Shown: positions 57,053 to 64,000 of the stretch, one piece after another | Layout of the letters: every line of letters begins with the position of its first letter | Numbering within the stretch: the first letter of the stretch is position 1 | Assembly (NCBI RefSeq): GCF_014196225.1 | Contig: NZ_JACIDI010000001.1 | Location: 216,711 to 280,710, forward strand | DNA length: 64,000 nucleotides | Source: Bacteroides pyogenes | Lineage (GTDB): Bacteria > Bacteroidota > Bacteroidia > Bacteroidales > Bacteroidaceae | Reading direction: 5' to 3' | The notes under the pieces: model-generated | What the model saw: only the letters and a program-made list of their open reading frames with translations | Told to the model about the DNA's origin: nothing | The model's database searches: none | Made by a program: the position numbers and the translations under genes

Positions 57053-59080
57053 ATGAAAAAGTTTTTCTTGCTATTATTCCTAAGTATAACGGCTTATACA
57101 TTACAAGCGCAAATAAAGGAGCCCGTAAAGTTCAAAACAGAGTGGAAGAGTCTTTCTGATTCTGAAGCAGAAATAATATTCGCCGGTATTATTGATAACG
57201 GTTGGCATGTTTATTCAACGGAGCTGGGTGATGGTGGGCCAATCTCAGCAACGTTCAATATTGACAAGAAAGAAGGAGTCGAACCTGTCGGGAAATTAAG
57301 ATTTGCGGGTAAAGAAATTGAAGCTTATGATAAGCTTTTCGAAATGAAGGTTCGCTATTTCGCAAATTCTGTGCAATTTATTCAGAAAGTAAAGCTGACC
57401 GGCGGTCCTTATTCGATAGAGGGGTATTTGGAATATGGAGCATGCAATGATGAAAGTTGCCTTCCTCCCACACAAGTGTCGTTTAAACATGCAGATCAAT
57501 CCAAATCTGCCCCTGCTTTGCCTGCGGCTCCGGTTGTGAAGGATGAGAAAATAAAAAAAAACGAAGCTGACTCTGCTGAAATTGCTATAGCTCCGTTTGC
57601 CACGGATTCCGCCTCTGCGGAAATAGGTGAAGCGGCTTTTGCCACAGGCGATTTATGGAAACCCGTGATTACAGAATTGCAAGCTTTGGGAGAGGAGCAG
57701 GCAGGCGGAGATAAAACATGGCTTTATATCTTTATTGCGGGTTTCTTAGGCGGTTTGCTGGCATTGTTCACTCCCTGCGTGTGGCCTATCATTCCGATGA
57801 CGGTCAGTTTCTTCTTAAAACGTAGCAAGGACAAGAAAAAAGGAATCAGGGATGCATGGATGTATGGGGCCTCCATTGTGGTTATTTATGTGACTTTAGG
57901 GGTTGCCATCACGCTTATTTTCGGTCCCAGTGCATTGAATGCGTTATCTACAAATGCCATATTCAATATATTCTTTTTCCTGATGCTGGTGGTTTTTGCC
58001 GCTTCTTTTTTCGGTGCGTTCGAAATAACACTGCCTTCGAAATGGAGCAATGCGGTGGATAGTAAAGCCGAGTCGACTACCGGGCTGTTGAGTATTTTCT
58101 TGATGGCATTTACTTTGGCATTGGTTTCTTTCTCTTGCACGGGACCCATCATCGGTTTGCTGTTGGTGCAAGTGTCCACTATGGGCAGTGTGATAGCTCC
58201 TACCATTGGAATGTTGGGTTTTGCCATTGCATTGGCTTTACCTTTTACATTGTTCGCTTTGTTTCCCACATGGTTGAAATCCATGCCGAAATCGGGCGGG
58301 TGGATGAATGTGATCAAAGTCACGCTTGGATTCTTGGAGCTGGCTTTTGCTTTGAAATTCTTGTCTGTCGCCGATTTAGCTTACGGCTGGAGAATTCTTG
58401 ACCGGGAAACTTTCTTGGCGTTGTGGATTGTGATTTTTGCTTTGCTTGGTTTTTATTTGTTGGGAAAAATCAAATTTCCGCATGACGACGATGAATACAA
58501 AGTGGGGGTTACACGCTTTTTCATGGCTCTTATATCGTTGGCTTTTGCGGTATATATGGTTCCGGGATTATGGGGCGCGCCTTTGAAAGCAGTGAGCGCT
58601 TTCGCTCCGCCGATGAACACGCAAGATTTTAATCTTTATAAGAATGAGGTGCACGCCAAGTTTGACGATTATGATCTTGGGATGGAATATGCCCGTCGCA
58701 ATGGTAAGCCTGTGATGCTCGACTTTACGGGATATGGTTGTGTGAACTGTCGTAAGATGGAGGCTGCCGTTTGGACTGATACGAAGGTCAGCGACTTGAT
58801 GAATAATGATTATGTGCTCATTACGCTATACGTAGACAATAAAGAGCCGTTGCCCGACCACATAAAGGTTTCGGAGAATGGAAAAGAACGCACTTTGCGT
58901 ACTGTGGGAGACAAATGGAGTTATTTGCAGCGTGTAAAGTTCGGTGCTAACGCCCAACCTTTCTATGTGTTGATTGATAACCAGGGAATGCCGCTAAATA
59001 AGTCTTATGCTTATGATGAAGATGTAGATAAATACGTTCAGTTCTTGCAAACAGGTCTGGATAATTATCGAAAGAAATAA
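57053..59080 (+). CDS. dsbD: Thiol:disulfide interchange protein DsbD family
   Basis: The 675-residue membrane protein has a signal peptide (to about 20), an N-terminal DsbD-alpha-like domain with the pair C..C in YGACNDESCLPP near 125, an eight-helix membrane domain with FTPCVWPIIPMTV near 240 and SFSCTGPIIGL near 360 as redox cysteines, and a C-terminal thioredoxin domain with GYGCVNCRKME near 560. It passes electrons from cytoplasmic thioredoxin to envelope proteins. It would fit as electron donor for proteins like the DUF5106 lipoprotein, which is inference. Confidence 0.92.
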   Translation: MKKFFLLLFLSITAYTLQAQIKEPVKFKTEWKSLSDSEAEIIFAGIIDNGWHVYSTELGDGGPISATFNIDKKEGVEPVGKLRFAGKEIEAYDKLFEMKVRYFANSVQFIQKVKLTGGPYSIEGYLEYGACNDESCLPPTQVSFKHADQSKSAPALPAAPVVKDEKIKKNEADSAEIAIAPFATDSASAEIGEAAFATGDLWKPVITELQALGEEQAGGDKTWLYIFIAGFLGGLLALFTPCVWPIIPMTVSFFLKRSKDKKKGIRDAWMYGASIVVIYVTLGVAITLIFGPSALNALSTNAIFNIFFFLMLVVFAASFFGAFEITLPSKWSNAVDSKAESTTGLLSIFLMAFTLALVSFSCTGPIIGLLLVQVSTMGSVIAPTIGMLGFAIALALPFTLFALFPTWLKSMPKSGGWMNVIKVTLGFLELAFALKFLSVADLAYGWRILDRETFLALWIVIFALLGFYLLGKIKFPHDDDEYKVGVTRFFMALISLAFAVYMVPGLWGAPLKAVSAFAPPMNTQDFNLYKNEVHAKFDDYDLGMEYARRNGKPVMLDFTGYGCVNCRKMEAAVWTDTKVSDLMNNDYVLITLYVDNKEPLPDHIKVSENGKERTLRTVGDKWSYLQRVKFGANAQPFYVLIDNQGMPLNKSYAYDEDVDKYVQFLQTGLDNYRKK

Positions 59081-59218
59081 GCGGTATTGTTTTTCTTTGC
59101 ATGAGGGGAGAAGGTGCGCTTTTTGACACATTTACTGAATATCTCGTTTTAAAGGGATATTCTGTAAATGTCGTTGGATTTCGCAGATTTTATGTAATCG
59201 TTTCCTTATAAATTCAAA

Positions 59219-59765
<547 letters not shown>

Positions 59766-59813
59766 TCACCCGATATTTCGGGAGGATTAATTTGAAATGC
59801 TTATCTTTGCGGT

Positions 59814-60188
59814 ATGGAACATCAAGGTCTTTTATCATTAGCTCAGTTACTTCTTCCCTCGGATACCTTGTTAAACTTTGAGGTAGTCCGCGTTGAAGAG
59901 GATAACTCCTTAATTCGAATCTATCTTGATGAGATCAAGGATAGCTATAAGAAGAATTCGGACTTAGAGTCTAAGGGTTTTCGCAAGGCAGTTGTGATTC
60001 GTGATTTCCCTTAGCAATACAGGCGTAGACTTAATTGTCCGTCGTCGTCGTTGGTATGAGAAAAGTAGTGGTCGTTACTTTTCGGAGAGTTATGACCTCA
60101 AAGCAAGAGAACCCGCAACTCGAAAGAGTTTGCGGCTTTTTTAAAAGGGTTGTATGGAGAGTATCCCTACGACCTCCGGTTCGCTTGA
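59814..60188 (+). pseudogene. ISAon1-family N-terminal region ORF, broken
   Basis: It starts MEHQGLLSLAQLLLPSDTLL and runs intact to VVIRDFP, then meets TAG at 60011. After frame changes it continues as LIVRRRRWYEKSSGRYFSES and ends at TGA 60188, as expected for the first frame of this family. Confidence 0.8.
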
Positions 60189-61135
60189 CCGATACTACCA
60201 CATCAATGGCGATACTTTTGAAAAACAGTATAAAGATATCTTGAGTGTCTACCGAGAGTGGCCTGAACTTTCGCATGCAGAGGATTGGTTGATTTTCCCG
60301 GAGAATATGAGTGAGAGTATCTGTATAGATGAAACAGCTCCTAGCAATGGAGAACTCTATACATTGGTAACCAATCGTGCATCTAAAGGAGGAAATGGAA
60401 CAATCATTGCCATTATCAAGGGGGTGAAAGCCGACACCATTTGTGAGGTATTAAGACGTATAGATCGCGAAAAAAGACAGATGGTCAAGGAAATCACGTT
60501 GGATATGTCCAACTCCATGCTGGCTATTGTTCGGCGTTGTTTTCCTTGGGCGCTTCGCACCATCGACCGCTTTCATATTCAGAAATTAGCTTGTGATGCC
60601 CTACAAGAGATGCGCATCTCCCATCGCTGGGAGGCGATACAAGCAGATACTGATGCTCGTGAAGAGGCTGAGTTGTCAGGACTAATATACATTGCCAAAA
60701 CAGTGCCAAATCAGTGATACCCCCGCAACTTCCAGCCCGTAGTCGATACCTTCTTTTTAAATCGGCTGACAAATGGACGCCTAGCCAAAAGTGGAGAGCA
60801 GAACTGCTCTTTGAGCAGTATCCTGACCTGAAGAAAGCCCATTCACTTACCCACTCCTTACGTATGATATTCTCTAGGAACTCGCACAAAGATGTGGCAA
60901 GAATGTCTCTTGCGCGCTGGTATGAATAAGTGGATCAAGCGGGCTTCAAGAGCTTTAATGTAATCTCGGCAACCTTGTATGAGCACTACGACGAGGTGCT
61001 CAACTTCTTTGTGAATCGTGCAACCAATGCCTTGCAGAATCGTTTAATGCAAAGATAAAATCATTTAGAGCAGCATTAAGAGGAGTGACGGATATCAGCT
61101 TCTTTCTTTTCAGACTTTGTAAACTCTATGCATAA
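60154..61135 (+). pseudogene. ISAon1-family transposase, broken
   Basis: The frame reads LDRYYHINGDTFEKQYKD, then ISIDE-like ICIDETAPSNGELYTLVTNR and TLDMSNSM with DRFHIQKLACDAL, i.e. DDE-type transposase sequence. It is broken near 60715 and 60929 and again near 61040, then resumes with FRAALRGVTDISFFLFRL and ends at TAA 61135. Confidence 0.82.
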
Positions 61136-61157
61136 TCCCCCGAAATATCGGGTGAGC

Positions 61158-61381
61158 CCAAAAAAACAACTGACTCGCAATGAATTAGTTGGCTTTAATG
61201 TTAATATAAGTGGATATCCCATTTTAAAGCGGACATACTTTTATATAGGGAACTTTTTCAGGTTAGGTTCTGCGGGCTCTACAAGTAATAGTGAAAACGA
61301 GTAACATTCATTGCATATACTCTAAGATTACTCTATAATCTTGATAAGTAAAAAGAGCGGAACTGAGTATCCTGTTATGTT
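61158..61381. other. Gap between the insertion element and the channel gene
   Basis: I see no gene here. The rest of the disrupted IS5-type element could not be found in it, so the flank may have been deleted. The gap 59081-59218 on the other side likewise shows no gene. Confidence 0.4.
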
Positions 61382-62272
61382 TCAATCTTCTGTGTCCGCT
61401 ATTATTTTCTTTTTTGTCTTATGACTAGAGCTTAACTTATGGCCACAATACTTACAAAACTTCGTTTCCTTTTCGTGTCCTGTACGGTGGCACCCCGGAC
61501 ATCTCTTACCTCTATTATTGTCAGAGGTTTTTATGATTGAGGCAGACACGATACCCGTCGGCACGGCAATGATGGTATAACCCATGAGCATCACAAATGC
61601 CGACAGGAATCGCCCTATGCCCGTAACGGGAGTAATATCTCCGTATCCTACAGTTGTCATGGTGACAATGGCCCAATAGATGCTGTTAGGGATATTAGTG
61701 AACTGTGAGTTGGGATGTGTACCTTCTATCATGTACATCAATGTGCCGATGGAGGTGACAAGAATGACGACAAACAAAAAGAAAACAAGAATCTTTTTAC
61801 TACTTTCTTTTACCGCATTGAGCAATCTTTCGCCCTCCGACAGAAAATTAAAGAGTTTGAATATGCGGAATATTCGTATAAGGCGGAAAGCACGAATAAT
61901 AATCAGATATCGTGCTCCGGGAAAGATGATACCGATATATAGCGGCAGCGTAGCCAATAAATCTACAATACCAAAAAAACTGAATATATATGCGTGTGGT
62001 TTGGGAGAACAGTAAATCCGTGTCAGATATTCGAAGGTAAAGAAGAGCGTGAATAGATACTCCAATATAATAAATGGGGTATTCAGATATGCGGGAAGCC
62101 CTTGCAGGCTTTCTACGATAACCAGCAATACGCTGAGCAGGATACACCATATCAATGTTATGTCGAATATTTTGCCGGCCGGTGTGTCCGTATCGAAAAT
62201 GATAGTGTATAATTTTTGTTTTAACTTCCGATTGTGGCGGAAATGTTGGAAAGTCTTTTTTATTTTCATCAT
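61382..62272 (-). CDS. Voltage-gated-type potassium channel with zinc-ribbon tail
   Basis: The 296-residue protein has six membrane segments. S4-like positive charges are seen in RAFRLIRIFRIFKLF near 128-142, and the pore filter in TMTTVGYGDITP near 205-215. The C-terminus after the last helix is a short zinc-ribbon-like CPGCHRTGHEKETKFCKYCG with four cysteines, before a Lys-rich end. It would conduct K+; gating is inferred. Two adjacent ATGs are possible starts. Confidence 0.87.
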   Translation of the reverse strand: MMKIKKTFQHFRHNRKLKQKLYTIIFDTDTPAGKIFDITLIWCILLSVLLVIVESLQGLPAYLNTPFIILEYLFTLFFTFEYLTRIYCSPKPHAYIFSFFGIVDLLATLPLYIGIIFPGARYLIIIRAFRLIRIFRIFKLFNFLSEGERLLNAVKESSKKILVFFLFVVILVTSIGTLMYMIEGTHPNSQFTNIPNSIYWAIVTMTTVGYGDITPVTGIGRFLSAFVMLMGYTIIAVPTGIVSASIIKTSDNNRGKRCPGCHRTGHEKETKFCKYCGHKLSSSHKTKKKIIADTED

Positions 62273-62399
62273 ACTAACCTTGTTCTATGTATAACAACTT
62301 TGTTTTTTATATATAGGACATCCGGCCTATAACGTGAAAAGCGAGAAAATGTTGTCCATTATACAAAATACCGCTTGCCGGACACCGGACTTTTTACAT

Positions 62400-63380
62400 T
62401 CAATCTATCACCCAGTGCCTCTTGTAAGCTACCGTATTCTGAGGCTCATAGCGTATTCCTTCTTTGGTGGGTATGTGCAATACGTATGTTTTACCTCGGG
62501 GATTCTTCAGCGAATGATCTCTTAACCAGGCATTCGCATCTTTTAACTGAGCGTAAGTGATGCCGTGTTGCCGGGCAAAATGGCCGAGACTGTCGATAGA
62601 TGTTCTGACCGTTACTTCTTTATAGGGGATAGCAGGGTATAGCTGTTCCCGCTTCAGTAAGAACCCGTAATGCTGAGGTTGACTGAAAACTTGTTTTGCC
62701 GCCAGTATCCGGAACATGTATCGGGAAGTCTCTTCTACCAGCCACAGATCCATGGCATGACCGGTCAATTGCTTTTCCAGTTGTGAGGATATGCGTGCCT
62801 GTCCGGCATTGTAGGCCGCAGAAACAGTCATCCAGTTGCCGTATTTGGCGTAGGCCTGCCTGAGGTATTTGCAGGCTGCTTGTGTTGCTTTCTCCGTGTG
62901 ATAACGCTCGTCGACGTTATCGTTCACTTCGAGGCCGAACTCTCGTGCCGTGCCGGTCATGAATTGCCATAGTCCTGCTGCTCCCGCAGGGGATCGGGCT
63001 ATATTGTTCAGATTGCTTTCAATGACCATCAGGTATTTAAAATCGTCGGGGATACCGTTTGCCTTCAGAATCGGTTCGATGATGGGAAAATATCGGTTTG
63101 CCCGTTTAATCATCAGCATTGTCGTAGAGTGCATATAGGTAAATGCCATCAATTCGCGGTCCATACGTTCGCGGCGGTCGTACGGGCGTAGGTCGATTAC
63201 CTCTCCTGCAAACGAAACCTGTTCGGGAACTTTGGGTGAAGTTACGCAATAAGGAACCTCCGATTTTGCGGAATGTCCGTTCTCAACCGGTCTGGTACCT
63301 GTGAGTAGAGGGATTGCCGCGCCGATGCAAAGAGCAATTACAAATGTAAGAATATAGTTGATGCTTTTAGGCTGTTTCAT
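62400..63380 (-). CDS. Lytic transglycosylase (SLT domain) with LysM-like tail
   Basis: The 326-residue protein has an N-terminal membrane anchor (YILTFVIALCIGAAIPLL). The SLT domain near 90-220 shows the catalytic Glu in LMVIESNL, SPAGAAGLWQFM, and VSAAYNAGQARI. The last 60 residues (SIDSLGHFARQHGITYAQLK) look like a LysM motif. It resembles MltD. It cleaves peptidoglycan. A promoter is visible at 63416-63445. Confidence 0.9.
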   Translation of the reverse strand: MKQPKSINYILTFVIALCIGAAIPLLTGTRPVENGHSAKSEVPYCVTSPKVPEQVSFAGEVIDLRPYDRRERMDRELMAFTYMHSTTMLMIKRANRYFPIIEPILKANGIPDDFKYLMVIESNLNNIARSPAGAAGLWQFMTGTAREFGLEVNDNVDERYHTEKATQAACKYLRQAYAKYGNWMTVSAAYNAGQARISSQLEKQLTGHAMDLWLVEETSRYMFRILAAKQVFSQPQHYGFLLKREQLYPAIPYKEVTVRTSIDSLGHFARQHGITYAQLKDANAWLRDHSLKNPRGKTYVLHIPTKEGIRYEPQNTVAYKRHWVID

Positions 63381-63415
63381 TCGGTTGTATCTTTAATTCT
63401 GAATATGAGTTTTTG

Positions 63416-63445
63416 CAAAGATAACTTCATTTCTGTTTTCTCAAA
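63416..63445 (-). promoter_or_regulatory. Promoter of the lytic transglycosylase gene
   Basis: Minus-strand TTTG (63442-63445), 18 bp, TATCTTTG (63416-63423). Confidence 0.6.
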
Positions 63446-63505
63446 GAACTTTTTGTGCATTTTATACGTTCTCTTAAACAGTAATCACTATATAAAAGGA
63501 GTATT

Positions 63506-63781
63506 ATGGAGTACAATATTGTTCATCAACCCGGGCAGCAGCTGTTTAAAACGGAAGTGGAGGGGCGTACTGCTTTCGTGCAATATCGCTTGATAGAAGG
63601 AAGTCTCGATGTAATTCACACACAAGTACCTATTCCTTTGGAAGGTAGAGGTATAGCCTCCGCTTTGGTGAAAGCTGCTTACGGTTATGCTTTAGACAAC
63701 GGACTGAAGCCGAAAGCTACGTGTTCGTATGCCGTGAAATGGCTCGAACGACATCCCGAACTCAGCAATAAAACGCTGTAG
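63506..63781 (+). CDS. Small GNAT-like N-acetyltransferase (YjdJ type)
   Basis: The 91-residue protein shows the short Gcn5-like core: AFVQYRLIEGSLDVIHTQVP, and the acetyl-CoA loop EGRGIASALVKAAYGYA, then CSYAVKWLERHPE. This small class (about 90-100 residues) has unknown substrates. Confidence 0.85.
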   Translation: MEYNIVHQPGQQLFKTEVEGRTAFVQYRLIEGSLDVIHTQVPIPLEGRGIASALVKAAYGYALDNGLKPKATCSYAVKWLERHPELSNKTL

Positions 63782-63814
63782 AGGTTTCATCGGGCGTTTC
63801 GAAGCTACAATGAC

Positions 63815-64000
63815 TACCGGAGAAAGTTCTTTGTAAGCTGCCGCCATCTGATTACATCACTGTGTCTAACTGCCTGCCACTGCACGGGAAAGTTCTTCGT
63901 GAACTGCCGCCATCTGATTACATCACTGTGTCTAACTGCCTGCCACTGCACGGGAAAGTTCTTCGTGAACTGCCGCCATCTGATTACGTCACTGTGTCTG
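63815..64000. repeat. 66-bp tandem array cut by the window end
   Basis: gggaaagttcttcgtgaactgcc occurs at 63886 and 63952, exactly 66 bp apart, with a diverged copy (ggagaaagttctttgtaagctgcc) at 63819. The unit also contains catctgattacatcactgtg. The array continues beyond the window. Confidence 0.95.

Overview
The window looks like a chromosomal segment of a Bacteroides-type member of the Bacteroidales. The basis is gene content (fused bioB-bioA, BioG, GldE homologue, DUF5106/DUF5020/DUF4421 proteins, a Hc1-like histone, an ISAon1-type element), the near absence of Shine-Dalgarno sequences, and many promoters of the Bacteroides type (-7 box TAnnTTTG, sometimes with TTTG about 19-23 bases upstream). 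No species can be named from the sequence alone.

Layout. 1-4.3 kb: 3' part of a giant collagen-like repeat protein and an OmpA-family protein, then a hairpin-rich gap. 4.3-10.5 kb: RNase G, a 30-residue basic protein and HU on the minus strand, divergent from mutY-ssb-gldE-phosphopantetheinyl transferase. 10.5-12.2 kb: gene-free, with repeats and a cobalamin riboswitch that has a promoter and a terminator but no gene. 12.2-19.2 kb: DUF5106 thioredoxin-like lipoprotein, a PhoBR-like two-component pair and a transglutaminase-like membrane protein, separated by tandem-repeat arrays. 19.2-29.1 kb: housekeeping genes (DUF3805 protein, ABC-F ATPase, PHP phosphatase, sugar-isomerase-like protein, aminotransferase, LolE-like permease, glycosyltransferase, AI-2E family transporter). 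29.7-36 kb: a complete biotin operon bioBA-bioF-bioG-bioC-bioD on the minus strand with a consensus promoter. 36-41 kb: DUF4421, GlsB, CutC, RNase Y, ZapA and a coiled-coil partner. 41-46.4 kb: nucleosidase, lutABC lactate oxidation operon, pyridoxal kinase, tRNA-Trp. 46.4-59.1 kb: ArsC-like, uracil-DNA glycosylase-like, DUF5020 plus nucleobase permease, KamA-like radical SAM protein, small conserved proteins, histone H1-like protein, MltF-like lytic transglycosylase, uridine kinase, Dabb protein, DsbD. 59.2-61.2 kb: a decayed IS5-type transposase interrupted by a decayed ISAon1/ISL3-like element. 61.4-64 kb: potassium channel, lytic transglycosylase, GNAT protein, and one more repeat array.

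The most striking signal is not a gene. At least twelve intergenic stretches carry direct repeats of unrelated sequence, yet their spacing keeps returning to about 66 bp (64-67) or to about 20-22, 44, 86, 220 and 264 bp, most of them near multiples of 22. Several arrays include the start or stop of the neighbouring gene. The second is the orphan B12 riboswitch, which sits between two of these repeat tracts. I cannot say whether either has been described before; I know of no account of such a spacing rule.
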